A stretch of DNA of 59,565 nucleotides from DASWED01 sp036394995 (GCA_036394995.1 DASWED010000106.1:1-59565); one strand, 5' to 3'; shown: positions 7,666 to 16,508, counted from the first letter of the stretch. The notes: a model not told the origin generated them from the sequence alone. A program made the numbers and translations.

Positions 7666-9521
7666 GACGTCCCCGCCCCGATCGCCGCCAGGGTGTCGTG
7701 CGGCCCGTCGTGACCCTCTTCCCACCCCACCATGGAGAGCGCCCCGGTGGGGCAGCGCTCCACGCACAGGTTGCACCGGATGCACCGGTCCTCCTGGATG
7801 ATCAGCGCGCTCGACGGCACCGGCGCGTCGAGCGAGTCGATCTCCTCCACGGGGGTGATGCGGATGCAGCCCTCCGGGCAGATGTCCACGCAGCCGCCGC
7901 ACAGGATGCAGAGATCCGGCTCCAGCCAGATGTTCAGGAAGCACTGGAGACACCGCGCGGCCTCGCGTCGGGCCTGCTCCGCCGTGTAGCCCAGCTCGAT
8001 CTCCGCGACGCCGATCCGGCGGTCCGACGGTGCCGAGGGGACGGGCTGGCGGGGCACCGCGTCGTAGTCGAGGACGGGCCGCTGCAGCGCGATCACCGGC
8101 AGCTCCCGCCGGAACCGGTGGGCCGGTTGCTCGCCGCCGCCCAGCATCCGGTGGATCGAGGCGGCCGCGCGCCGGCCGTCCCCGATGGCGTCGATCAGGT
8201 TGCGCGGCCCAAAGGCGACGTCGCCCCCGGCGAAGATGCCCCCGGCCGACGTGGCGAGGGTGTCCCGGTCGACCTCGATGGTCCCTCGCGGCCCGACCGC
8301 CACCGCGTCGTCCGGGGAGAGCCACGACAGGTCCGGTGCCTGCCCGATGGCCAGGATGACCGAGTCGCATGGGATCACCGACTCGGTGCCGTCGGCGAAC
8401 CGGGGATTGAACCGGCCGTCCGGGTCGAACACCGACGTCACGTCCAGCGTCTCGAGCCCAGTGACCGTGCCGTCGCCCAGGATCCGCTTCGGCCCGAGCC
8501 GGTGGAGGATCCGGATGCCATCCTCCTGGGCCTCGCGGATCTCGAAGTCCGTGGCCGGCATCTCGGCGCGCGATTCCAGGGCGACCACGAGGACCTCGCG
8601 AGCTCCCATGCGGACCGCGGCCCTGGCGGCGTCGAGGGCGGCGGTCGCGGCGGCCTGCACCCCGTCCTGGGAGGCCGGCGAGGGGCCCGCCGGTGCCGCT
8701 GGCTCCGTGGTGAGGGCCCGCAGGGCGGTCCGGGCGGCGTCGAGGGCGACGTTCCCCCCGCCGATCACGACCACCCTGTCCCCCAGCTCGACCTGGTACC
8801 CGAGGTTGGCGTTGATCAGGAACTCCACCGCCCGCAGCACACCGTCGAGCTCGACGCCGGGGATCCGCAGGTCACGGCTCTGCATGGCCCCCACGCCGAG
8901 GAACGTGGCCGCGAACCCCTGGCCCCTCAGATCGCCCAGCGAGAGGTCGCGTCCCAGGCGGACCCCGGTCCGGAGCTCCACCCCCAGGTCCAGGATGGCC
9001 CGGATCTCCCGGTCCAGGAGGTCACGGCGGAGGCGGTAGGTCGGGATCCCGAGCACCATCATTCCGCCGGGCCGGTCCTGGCCCTCGAACACGACGGGGT
9101 GGTAGCCGTAGGCGGCCAGGTCGTGCGCGCAGGCCAGGCCGGCGGGGCCCGCCCCGACGATGGCCACCCGTTCCTCGCGGGAGGGCCGGGAGTCGACGGC
9201 CTCCCGCCACCACCGGGTGGCGTGCTCGCTCTCCACCCCACCACGCTCGCAGGCGAACCGCTTGAGCGCCCGGATGGCGATGGGCTCGTCGATCACGCCC
9301 CTGCGGCAGGCCAGCTCGCACGGCGCCGCGCACACCCGGCCGCAGATGGATGCGAAGGGGTTCGGCATCCTCGCCGTCAGGTAGGCCGTCCGGTCGTCGC
9401 CGGCCGCGATGGCGCTGACGTAGCGCCCGGCCCGGGTGAGCACCGGACAGGCCTGGGTGCACGGGACGTTCTGGTCGAGCCAGTCGGCCCCGACGGTTCG
9501 AGCGCTGAACCCGGGACTCAC
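7662..9521 (-). CDS. GltD-like FAD/NAD(P) oxidoreductase with N- and C-terminal Fe-S cluster domains
   Basis: 619 residues. The N-terminal Fer4_20-type domain has Cys21, 25, 60, 64, 68 and 72 (CTQAC; CGRVCAAPCELAC). A GAGPAG FAD fold is at 123-128 and an NAD(P) fold GGGNVALDAART near 254. The C-terminus is a bacterial 2[4Fe-4S] ferredoxin region (CILCGGCVDICPEGC and CIRCNLCVERCP), preceded by CLQCF. Relatives include the glutamate synthase small subunit and NADPH-linked electron-transfer flavoproteins. No glutamate synthase large subunit is nearby. It sits between a small membrane protein and cytochrome b with GTGA overlaps on both sides, so it probably supplies electrons from NAD(P)H or ferredoxin to the quinone/bc pathway (inference). 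GTG 9521 was chosen for the overlap; the frame extends upstream to 9584. Confidence 0.88.
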   Translation of the reverse strand: MSPGFSARTVGADWLDQNVPCTQACPVLTRAGRYVSAIAAGDDRTAYLTARMPNPFASICGRVCAAPCELACRRGVIDEPIAIRALKRFACERGGVESEHATRWWREAVDSRPSREERVAIVGAGPAGLACAHDLAAYGYHPVVFEGQDRPGGMMVLGIPTYRLRRDLLDREIRAILDLGVELRTGVRLGRDLSLGDLRGQGFAATFLGVGAMQSRDLRIPGVELDGVLRAVEFLINANLGYQVELGDRVVVIGGGNVALDAARTALRALTTEPAAPAGPSPASQDGVQAAATAALDAARAAVRMGAREVLVVALESRAEMPATDFEIREAQEDGIRILHRLGPKRILGDGTVTGLETLDVTSVFDPDGRFNPRFADGTESVIPCDSVILAIGQAPDLSWLSPDDAVAVGPRGTIEVDRDTLATSAGGIFAGGDVAFGPRNLIDAIGDGRRAAASIHRMLGGGEQPAHRFRRELPVIALQRPVLDYDAVPRQPVPSAPSDRRIGVAEIELGYTAEQARREAARCLQCFLNIWLEPDLCILCGGCVDICPEGCIRITPVEEIDSLDAPVPSSALIIQEDRCIRCNLCVERCPTGALSMVGWEEGHDGPHDTLAAIGAGTS

Positions 9522-9781
9522 CGCCGGCTCCGCTGCAGCACGACGAACAGCCAGCACAGGGCGGCGAACCACACGGTCATCCACACGACGATCAGGGCGT
9601 CACGGGCGGTGGGGGTGACGCGTGGAGCGAGGAACGCGATCAGTCGATCGGGAGCGGCGACGAGAACGACCACGGACACGACCAGCATGACGACCGCCTT
9701 GAGGACGGGCATCCCCCAGCCGCCCCCGGCCGTGGAGCGCGCCGTCGCGGGCGTCGACTCCCGCTGCTCCGCGTCACTCAT
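9518..9781 (-). CDS. Small two-helix membrane protein, first gene of the cytochrome operon
   Basis: 87 residues from ATG 9781. A Ser/Thr-rich N-terminus is followed by two hydrophobic helices (about 25-42 and 61-82) separated by a short loop with a few charges, and an Arg-rich end (QRSRR). No catalytic or cofactor motif is seen and I do not recognise the family. Its TGA overlaps the GTG of the flavoprotein gene, so it should be translated with the electron-transfer cluster. It may anchor the flavoprotein to the membrane, which is inference from position only. Confidence 0.7.
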   Translation of the reverse strand: MSDAEQRESTPATARSTAGGGWGMPVLKAVVMLVVSVVVLVAAPDRLIAFLAPRVTPTARDALIVVWMTVWFAALCWLFVVLQRSRR

Positions 9782-10066
9782 GGCTGCTTTCTCACTCGAC
9801 CGCAAGCCCGGGGCGAACGCTATCACGGCCCTCCCGGGCTCGCCCCCCTCAGCCGGCACGCGCCCTCAGTTCGTCGGGATCGGTCGCCGGGCGGGGATTC
9901 GAGTGCCCGCCCCGATTCCAGGCTTCGCCCCGTCACCACGGCCGGGCTGGCGGCCGGGCACGGGCGGCCCAGGCGGGGGAGATTCGCGGGCGGAAGTGTT
10001 TCCGGGGCGCCCGCGGGGTATACGAAAGCAACTGCCCGCTTGCCCGCAATCGGAAGGAGGGGTCCC

Positions 10067-10234
10067 GTGGCACCGCGCGCTGTGAGTGTCCTCGTCTTGA
10101 TCCTCATGGTCGGACTCGCCGTCGCCGCCGGAATCGCGGTGGGGCTGTACGACCTCCGTCAGAGCTCCCGCCGGCCGAGGATGGCCGGTTCCGCGAGCGA
10201 GGAGCGTCGCGAAGCCAGGCGCCGCGCGGCCTGA
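10067..10234 (+). CDS. Small single-pass membrane protein, unknown
   Basis: 55 residues from GTG 10067, chosen because GGAAGGAGGGG (10051-10061) is a strong ribosome binding site six bases upstream. One membrane helix (about 7-26) is followed by a basic, probably cytoplasmic tail rich in Arg, Ser and Ala. No known family. The 285-bp gap on its left (9782-10066) separates it from the divergent cytochrome operon and should hold both promoters; I could not pick convincing hexamers there. Confidence 0.6.
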   Translation: MAPRAVSVLVLILMVGLAVAAGIAVGLYDLRQSSRRPRMAGSASEERREARRRAA

Positions 10235-10291
10235 CCACCGGACGCCCGCACCCCGCCTGCGGGCTCGCCGAGACTCGGATACGGTGACCGC

Positions 10292-10549
10292 ATGTCGACC
10301 ACTCCCGAGCACGCGCCCACGGAGCCTCAGCCCACGTATGCCCCGACCACCGCGCGCACCTCCGGCTCGATCGGGGGATCGCTGGTGGACCGGCTGTACC
10401 GCCTGGCCATCGTCGTCATCGCCGCGGTCCTGGTGATCATGCTGCTCCTGTTCCTCGCCGGGTTCCCCGTCCACATGAAGATCGACAAGGGCAAGGGTGG
10501 CGGCGGGGGGGGCCACAAGCCCAAGGTCACCAAGTCCTCCAAGCCGTAG
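10292..10549 (+). CDS. Small single-pass membrane protein with a Lys/Gly-rich tail, unknown
   Basis: 85 residues. A Thr/Pro-rich, probably disordered N-terminus of about 35 residues is followed by a membrane helix (about 38-58, VVIAAVLVIMLLLFLAG). A tail with a run of six Gly and several Lys completes it, and it ends in a TAG. No family recognised. It lies in the same direction as the 55-residue membrane protein upstream, with a 57-bp gap. The composition looks like real coding sequence, but there is no independent evidence of function. Confidence 0.6.
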   Translation: MSTTPEHAPTEPQPTYAPTTARTSGSIGGSLVDRLYRLAIVVIAAVLVIMLLLFLAGFPVHMKIDKGKGGGGGGHKPKVTKSSKP

Positions 10550-10564
10550 GCGAACCACGGCGAT

Positions 10565-10585
10565 CCGGGCCCGTCGCTGGCCCGG
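10565..10585 (+). terminator. Hairpin after the small membrane protein gene
   Basis: A perfect 7-bp GC stem (CCGGGCC / GGCCCGG) with a 7-base loop lies 15 nt after the stop at 10549 and ahead of the metalloprotease gene. There is no U-run, so it is at best a GC-only terminator of the type common in actinobacteria. Confidence 0.35.
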
Positions 10586-10696
10586 GGTCTCATCCCGGTG
10601 TCAGGCGTCTCAATCTCCTGCGCCCCCCTTCCTCATTCCCTCCCGGACTGGCACAATGGCGTCCACTTGAGGGGGCACAGAGGGGGAGGGCATCTG

Positions 10697-13351
10697 TTGG
10701 AAGGTCGAGCGGTCGGGTCACGTCCAGGTTGGTTCCGGATGGTCACACTCGCTGCGGCTGTGGCCGTGCTCGCATTGCCGTCGCCGGCGTCGGCGCACGA
10801 GCGGACGTCCCGAGCGCCCTCCCGTCAGGCTGAGGCATCACCCCGGTCGCGGGCCCTGGCCCGCCTCGAGGCGGGCGCGGCCCAGACCCGGCACGAGGTC
10901 CTGTCGCGCCTGCGGCCGGGCACGGGGGCCTGCGCGGGCCTCCTGCAGTCCCGGTTCGCGGGGGCTCACGGGCAGCGGTGCCTGCACGGGCTCGACACCT
11001 GGACCCCGGACGCGAGCGGCCATCCGGGCGTGTCGTCGGCGACCCGGGCGACGGCCCTCCCCCAGTTCGACGACCTCCCGGGCATCCCCTGCTACTCCTC
11101 CGGCCCCAGGGTGCACGTCTTCTACGGCTATTTCGAGAAGAACCTCCTGGATGCGACCGGCGATCAGGGCCGGCGGGGCGCCATCCTGCACGCCGTCGCG
11201 GTGGCCGACCGCATCCTGAACGTCTCGGCCGACCAGACCGGCGGGGTCCGCCACCTCCGATGGGCCATGAGCAACTGCCGCCTGGTGATCACGCCCTTCC
11301 GCGTCGCGCAGAAGTGGACGTTCGAGGCGTTCGACCCGACGTACCTGCGGATCAAGCTCGAGCAGGCCCACCTCATGGGCAAGTCCGAGAAGGGCCTGAC
11401 CTTCCTGGAGACCGCGACCTCCCCCATCCCGGCGGGGTGCCAGGGCGTCGGCGAGCTGTACGACGACGACCGCGCGTCCTCCACGAACATCCACAACCAC
11501 GGCGACTTCAACACCCTGGTGGTCACGGGCTGCGCCGATGCGTTGTTCGACCCGTTCGCCATGGGCGAGATCGCGATCCACGAGCTGTTCCACACCATGG
11601 GCGCGGTCCAGCTCTCCGCTCCGAACCACACCCCCGGCCACCACTGCACGGACGAGTCGGACGTCATGTGCTACAACGACGACGGCCACCATGCCATGCG
11701 CAAGGTGTGTCCGGTCACGGTCCCCGAGCTGCTGGACTGCAACGACAACGACTACTTCAACACCAGCCCGAAGGCAGGCTCGTATCTGGCCACCCACTGG
11801 GACACCGCCCGCAACGTCTTCCAGGCCACCGGCGGGCCGTCGAAGTTCCAGCCCCTCCCGAAGCCGAAGGTAGCCCTGAAGAGCCCCGGTGCGGTCATCG
11901 ACGGCACGGTGACGATCCCCGCGTCCGCGCAGGCGGCGCTGGCGCCCATCGGGTCGGTCACGTTCACGGTGGACGGGCGCAAGACGGTCGACTACGTGGC
12001 GCCCTACTCGATCACGATCCAGACCCTGCCGGAGAAGGGCGGCTACCCGAACGGCACCAAGCTCACGATCGGGGCGGTGGCCGAGGATCGCTTCGGCATC
12101 CGCGGCACCGCGAAGTCGATCACGGTCACCGTGAACAACCCCACCATCCAGCTGGTGGCACCCCGCTGGTTCCAGACCGTGGGCAGGACCGTTTCGTGGA
12201 AGGCCAGCGTCCACGCGGCGAAGGCCATCCAGAGCGTCCAGCTCCTCGTGAACGGCACGGTGGCGGCCACCGACAAGGCATCGCCGTTCGAGGGCACCGC
12301 GACCCTTCCGTCGTCGGCCGGAAACCAGCCCTCGCTGACGGCCAGGGTCATCCAGGTGGACGGGGTCTCGCGCACGAGCGACGCCCGGCCCGTGGTGTCG
12401 AACGACCCGCTGGTGGTCGGGGTGTACCCGAGCCAGTACATCGATGCGCGCGTCGAGGGCCCGGTGACCCTGTTCGCCACGGCCGAGGCGTGGCCGGGCC
12501 TCGCCATCGACCACGTCACGTTCAAGCTGCTGCGGAACGGGAAGCCGATCACCGGGGTCGATCCGATCGTGGTGTCCGACGCGCCCTACGTGACCACATG
12601 GACACCGCCCGGCACGTTCACGGGCCCGGTCACGGTGCGCGTCTCCGCGACCGACACCGGTGGCGTGACGGCCCCGGACCCGTTCGGATCGCTCGCCTTC
12701 ACCGTGGTGCAGGGATCCGCCGACAGCGTGGCCCTCGACGCCCCCGACGCGGATCAGTCCGTGTCCGACACGATCACCGTTCGGGCGGACCCGCAGCCGG
12801 GCCCGAATCGGCACGTGGACTCCGTGGTGTTCTACGTGGACAACATCCAGGTGGGGCAGGCGTACGAGGCTCCGTGGGAGCTGTCGGATTGGCAGGCCCA
12901 GCCGGGCTGGGACACGCTCTCGGTCGGAGACGGAACGCACGTGATCTCCGCCACGGCGACGTTCTCCGACGACGAGACCTACGAGCACCCGAAGACAGTG
13001 AGCACCGGCGGCACCACCGTCGTCGTGGACAACGAGCCGGCACCGTCCGCCACCGTCGTCGCCCCGTCGGGGGGCGATCATGTGTCGGACTCGGTGATCT
13101 TCTCGGCCTCGGTCACCAAACCCGCCAAGAGCAAAGTCTCGGAGGTCGTCTTCTACGCGAACGGACTGCTCCTGGGTTCCGACGCGACCCCCTCCGGCGG
13201 GCTGTACTTCCGAACCTGGAACACCGCCCGGTTCGGCAACGGTCCCGTTCAGCTCAGGGTCGAGGCCTATCTGGTGCCGGAGGGGAACAACTACGCCGGG
13301 TACTCGGTGCGGTCCCAGCCGGTCACGGTGACGGTGTCGAACTCCACCTGA
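10697..13351 (+). CDS. Secreted zinc metalloprotease with C-terminal Ig-like repeats
   Basis: 884 residues from TTG 10697. That start gives a proper signal peptide (basic RPGWFR, hydrophobic core, Ala-Ser-Ala cleavage) and has AGGGGGAGGG at 10681-10690 six bases upstream. The catalytic part carries the zinc motif HELFHTMG (His295, Glu296, His299), then a His/Cys-rich stretch and DVMCY, whose Met324 looks like a met-turn. Several paired Cys (HHCTD, VMCY, KVCP, LLDC) suggest disulphides. From about residue 390 there are five or so beta-sandwich repeats (VTFTVDG..., VQLLVNG..., VTFKLLRNG..., VVFYVDN..., VVFYANG...), probable cell-surface or substrate-binding Ig-like domains. Upstream starts (ATG 10598) would bury the signal peptide. 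The exact peptidase family is not assigned. Confidence 0.82.
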   Translation: MEGRAVGSRPGWFRMVTLAAAVAVLALPSPASAHERTSRAPSRQAEASPRSRALARLEAGAAQTRHEVLSRLRPGTGACAGLLQSRFAGAHGQRCLHGLDTWTPDASGHPGVSSATRATALPQFDDLPGIPCYSSGPRVHVFYGYFEKNLLDATGDQGRRGAILHAVAVADRILNVSADQTGGVRHLRWAMSNCRLVITPFRVAQKWTFEAFDPTYLRIKLEQAHLMGKSEKGLTFLETATSPIPAGCQGVGELYDDDRASSTNIHNHGDFNTLVVTGCADALFDPFAMGEIAIHELFHTMGAVQLSAPNHTPGHHCTDESDVMCYNDDGHHAMRKVCPVTVPELLDCNDNDYFNTSPKAGSYLATHWDTARNVFQATGGPSKFQPLPKPKVALKSPGAVIDGTVTIPASAQAALAPIGSVTFTVDGRKTVDYVAPYSITIQTLPEKGGYPNGTKLTIGAVAEDRFGIRGTAKSITVTVNNPTIQLVAPRWFQTVGRTVSWKASVHAAKAIQSVQLLVNGTVAATDKASPFEGTATLPSSAGNQPSLTARVIQVDGVSRTSDARPVVSNDPLVVGVYPSQYIDARVEGPVTLFATAEAWPGLAIDHVTFKLLRNGKPITGVDPIVVSDAPYVTTWTPPGTFTGPVTVRVSATDTGGVTAPDPFGSLAFTVVQGSADSVALDAPDADQSVSDTITVRADPQPGPNRHVDSVVFYVDNIQVGQAYEAPWELSDWQAQPGWDTLSVGDGTHVISATATFSDDETYEHPKTVSTGGTTVVVDNEPAPSATVVAPSGGDHVSDSVIFSASVTKPAKSKVSEVVFYANGLLLGSDATPSGGLYFRTWNTARFGNGPVQLRVEAYLVPEGNNYAGYSVRSQPVTVTVSNST

Positions 13352-13373
13352 CGGTCTCGGCGCGAACCCGGTC

Positions 13374-14963
13374 TCACTCCCACTCGATGGTGGCGGGGGG
13401 CTTCGAGCTCACGTCGTAGACCACGCGGTTGACGCCGGGGACCTCGGCGATGACGCGGCTGGAGATGCGTTCGAGGACCTCGTAGGGGAGCCGGGCCCAG
13501 TCCGCGGTCATGGCGTCCTCGCTGGTCACAGCCCGGATCACCACGGGGTGCTGGTAGGTCCGGCCGTCGCCCATCACGCCGACCGACCGCACGCCGGCCA
13601 GGAGCGCGGCGTACCACTGCCACAGCTCACGGTCCAGGCCGGCCCGGCGGATCTCCTCCCGGAGGATGTGGTCGGCCGCCCGGACCAGCGCCAGGCGCTC
13701 GGCGGTGACCTCGCCGATCACCCGCACGGCCAGCCCCGGCCCCGGGAACGGCTGGCGCTGGGTGATCTCCTCCGGCAGGCCCAGCTCGGCGCCGACCTTC
13801 CGAACCTCGTCCTTGAACAGGTCGCGGAGCGGTTCGACCAGCTCCAGGTCCATGTCCTCCGGCAGGCCCCCCACGTTGTGGTGGCTCTTGATCTTCGCCG
13901 CGGTCGCGGAGCCGCTCTCGATCACATCCGGGTACAGGGTCCCCTGGACCAGGAACCGGGCTCCCCGATGGTCCCGGGCCACCTCCTCGAACACCCGGAT
14001 GAACTCCTCGCCGATGATCAGGCGTTTGCGCTCGGGGTCCTCCACGCCGCCCAGCTTCGCCAGGAACCGGTCCGCCGCCTTCACGTGGACCAGCGGCACG
14101 TGGAAGTGCCGGGCGAACGTGTCCTCGACCTGTCCGGCCTCGCCCTCGCGAAGCAGGCCCGTGTCGACGAACACGCAGGTCAAGCGGTCCCCGATGGCCT
14201 TGTACACGAGCAGCGCCGCCACGGCCGAGTCCACCCCGCCGGACAGCGCGCAGATGGCCTCCTCGGAGCCGACCTGGTCCCGGATGCGCTCCACGCTCCG
14301 TTCGATCACGTTCGCCGGCGTCCAGTCCGGGAGGAGCCCGCACCCGTCGTACAGGAACCGCTTCATGACGTCCTGCCCCCGGGGGGTGTGGGCCACCTCG
14401 GGATGGAACTGCACGGCGTACAGGCCCCGCTCCGGGTCCTCCATGGCCGCCACCGGGATGGCGTCGGTGCGCGCGGTGACCCGGAACCCCTCCGGCACAC
14501 GCTCCACCGCGTCGCCGTGGCTCATCCACACCGTCTCGTGCTCCGGGAGGTCCGCCAGGAGCACCCCGGGCGACGTGACGGTCAGGTCCGTGCGGCCGTA
14601 CTCCCGCACGCCGGTCGGGGCGACCTCGCCGCCGAGGGCCCGGGCCATGACCTGCTGCCCGTAGCAGATGCCCAGGATCGGGACGCCGATGCCGAACACC
14701 GCCGGGTCGATCGAGGGCGCCCCCGGCTCGTAGACGCTGGCCGGCCCGCCCGAGAGCACCAGCCCGGCCGGCCGCCTGGCCCGGAGGTCCTCGACCGTCG
14801 CATCGAACGGCACGATCTCGGAGTAGACATGGGCCTCCCTGATGCGCCGGGCGATGAGCTGCGCGTACTGCGCGCCGAAGTCCAGGACCAGCACCGGCCG
14901 CGGGTCGGCGGCCCCCGTGGTCAGCGGCTCCTCCTCGATCGGGGGGCTGACGCTCGGCTTCAC
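13374..14963 (-). CDS. guaA: GMP synthase (glutamine-hydrolysing)
   Basis: Converts XMP, ATP and glutamine to GMP, the last step of guanine nucleotide synthesis. 529 residues from GTG 14963. The N-terminal class I amidotransferase has nucleophile Cys100 (GICYGQQ) and His187/Glu189 (FHPE). The ATP pyrophosphatase loop SGGVDS is at 241-246. The C-terminal dimerisation domain has ITQRQPFPGPGLAVRV and ends in the invariant PPATIEWE. The frame extends upstream to 15032 across the end of guaB3, so GTG 14963, outside guaB3, was preferred. It lies 55 nt downstream of guaB3, in one purine operon. Confidence 0.96.
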   Translation of the reverse strand: MKPSVSPPIEEEPLTTGAADPRPVLVLDFGAQYAQLIARRIREAHVYSEIVPFDATVEDLRARRPAGLVLSGGPASVYEPGAPSIDPAVFGIGVPILGICYGQQVMARALGGEVAPTGVREYGRTDLTVTSPGVLLADLPEHETVWMSHGDAVERVPEGFRVTARTDAIPVAAMEDPERGLYAVQFHPEVAHTPRGQDVMKRFLYDGCGLLPDWTPANVIERSVERIRDQVGSEEAICALSGGVDSAVAALLVYKAIGDRLTCVFVDTGLLREGEAGQVEDTFARHFHVPLVHVKAADRFLAKLGGVEDPERKRLIIGEEFIRVFEEVARDHRGARFLVQGTLYPDVIESGSATAAKIKSHHNVGGLPEDMDLELVEPLRDLFKDEVRKVGAELGLPEEITQRQPFPGPGLAVRVIGEVTAERLALVRAADHILREEIRRAGLDRELWQWYAALLAGVRSVGVMGDGRTYQHPVVIRAVTSEDAMTADWARLPYEVLERISSRVIAEVPGVNRVVYDVSSKPPATIEWE

Positions 14964-15018
14964 GTGCCGATCATCGTCCCGGTCAGGGCCTCGCTCTTGA
15001 GCCCCCGAACCCCCCCGA

Positions 15019-16176
15019 TCACGCCATCCCAACTCCCTGGGAGCGCTGGTACGTCTTGCCCTCGGACTTGATCGAGGGGGCGATCACCAGCTCGGCCTTC
15101 TGGAACTCCCGGATGTTCGCGTAGCCCGTGGTGGCCATCGACATGTTCAGCGCGCCGAACAGGTTCAGCGTGCCGTCGTTCTCGTGGGCCGGACCGACCA
15201 GGATCTCCTTCAGCGAGGCCACCTGCCGGGTGCGGACGCGCGCCCCGCGCGGGAGCGTGGGATGGAACGTGGCCATCCCCCAGTGGAACCCCCGCCCGGG
15301 TGCCTCGTACGCCCGCGTGAGGGGCGAGCCGATCATGACGGCGTCGGCGCCGCACGCGATGGCCTTCGCGATATCGCCCCCCGTCCGCATGCCGCCGTCG
15401 GCGATCACGTGGCAGTACCGGCCGGTCTCGTGGAGGTGCTGCATGCGGGCCCCGGCGGCGTCGGCGATCGCGGTGGCCTGGGGAACGCCCACCCCGATCA
15501 CCCCGCGCGTGGTGCACGCCGCCCCCGGGCCCACGCCCACCAGGACACCCACCGCGCCGGTTCGCATGAGGTGCAGGGCGGTGGAGTACGACGCCACGCC
15601 GCCGACGATCACCGGCAGGTCGAACGAGGCGATGAACTCCTTGAGGTTGAGGGGCTCGGTCCTCGTGGAGACGTGCTCCGCGGAGACGACGGTCCCCTGG
15701 ATCACCAGGACGTCCAGCTCGGCCTCCAGGACCAGGTGGGCGAACTGCCGGACCCGCTGCGGCGTGAGCGAGGCCGCGGCGACGACGCCGCCCTCCTTGA
15801 TCTCCCGGATCCGTCGGACGATCAGCTCCTCCTTGATCGGCTCCTGGTACAGCTCCTGCATCCGCGGGGTGGCCTTCTCGTCGGGCAGGGCGGCGATCTC
15901 GTCGAACACTGGGTCGGGGTCCTCGTAGCGCGTCTGGAGCCCCTCGAGGTTCAGGACGGCGAGGCCGCCGAGCCTCCCGATCTCCACGGCCGTGGCCGGC
16001 GACACCACCCCGTCCATCGCCGACGCCATCATCGGGAGCGCGAACGTGTACGCGTCGACCTCCCAGGAGATGTCGACGTCGTCGGGGTCCCTCGTCCGCC
16101 GGGAGGGCACGATGGCCACTTCGTCGAACCCGTACGCCCTCCGGGCCTGCTTCCCGATCCCGATCTCGATCTCCAC
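15019..16176 (-). CDS. guaB3: GuaB3 family IMP dehydrogenase-related protein
   Basis: 385 residues, a TIM-barrel of the IMP dehydrogenase/GMP reductase superfamily without CBS domains. The loop GVGPGAACTTRGVIG contains the catalytic-type Cys, and HVIADGGMRTGGDIAKA and GADAVMIGSPL are the phosphate-binding segments. GuaB3 proteins are typical of actinobacteria and usually sit beside guaB2. No CBS-containing guaB is present in this window, so this copy may be an IMP-utilising enzyme or a paralogue of unsettled activity. GTG 16176 follows the ribosome binding site TAGGAGG. The leader carries a terminator-like hairpin and a 22-codon open frame (separate entries). Confidence 0.9.
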   Translation of the reverse strand: MEIEIGIGKQARRAYGFDEVAIVPSRRTRDPDDVDISWEVDAYTFALPMMASAMDGVVSPATAVEIGRLGGLAVLNLEGLQTRYEDPDPVFDEIAALPDEKATPRMQELYQEPIKEELIVRRIREIKEGGVVAAASLTPQRVRQFAHLVLEAELDVLVIQGTVVSAEHVSTRTEPLNLKEFIASFDLPVIVGGVASYSTALHLMRTGAVGVLVGVGPGAACTTRGVIGVGVPQATAIADAAGARMQHLHETGRYCHVIADGGMRTGGDIAKAIACGADAVMIGSPLTRAYEAPGRGFHWGMATFHPTLPRGARVRTRQVASLKEILVGPAHENDGTLNLFGALNMSMATTGYANIREFQKAELVIAPSIKSEGKTYQRSQGVGMA

Positions 16177-16185
16177 GCGAGCCTC

Positions 16186-16254
16186 CTACCTGTCCGAACG
16201 GTCCCGATACGCAAAACGCCCGCCCGGGAATGGGCAGGCGTTCGAGCGTTCCAT
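16186..16254 (-). CDS. Possible leader peptide ahead of guaB3
   Basis: ATG 16254 opens a 22-codon frame (MERSNACPFPGG...) that runs through the hairpin at 16216-16241. It ends at TAG 16186-16188, and that TAG forms part of the guaB3 ribosome binding site TAGGAGG. There is no good ribosome binding site in front of it. The geometry is that of a leader peptide or attenuator, but nothing proves translation. Confidence 0.25.
   Translation of the reverse strand: MERSNACPFPGGRFAYRDRSDR
16213..16241 (-). terminator. Terminator-like hairpin in the guaB3 leader (possible attenuator)
   Basis: On the minus strand a 10-bp stem (ACGCCUGCCC with GGGCGGGCGU, one G-U pair) with a 6-base loop is followed directly by UUUU. 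No minus-strand gene lies upstream that it could serve, and guaB3 starts 37 nt downstream. Premature termination controlling guaB3-guaA is the simplest reading. The rest of the 332-bp gap between guaB3 and the phospholipase gene (16177-16508) shows no other gene or recognised riboswitch. Confidence 0.45.
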
Positions 16255-16508
16255 GACGGAATGTTACCGGCCGCGGGGGCCGAAGTCGATCAGGCTCTCC
16301 CCTTCGGCCGTCGGCCGGCCCCGGTGCCAGGCGGCGTGACCCCGCTCGTGCCCCGGTCCCTGCGCCGGAGCACGTTGATCGGCGCGGCGTCACGGGCATA
16401 CCATCCGGGCGCCATGGGAGCTCCGCGGCCGGCCGTGTCGGTGCCGTCGATCGATCGGGCATTCGCATCCGCCGGCTGAGAGAACGAGCCCGGAGCTGGC
16501 TGGGAGCC

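Noticed and set aside
7698..10085. A 795-codon plus-strand frame across the flavoprotein gene
   Set aside because: Antisense shadow with no recognisable domain; the minus strand has clear Cys motifs and nucleotide-binding folds.
10838..13081. A 747-codon minus-strand frame opposite the metalloprotease
   Set aside because: Antisense shadow. The plus strand has a signal peptide, zinc motif and Ig-like repeats.
16177..16508. A known purine riboswitch upstream of guaB3
   Set aside because: The leader does not show the three-helix purine aptamer or its conserved loops; only a terminator-like hairpin and a small open frame are visible.
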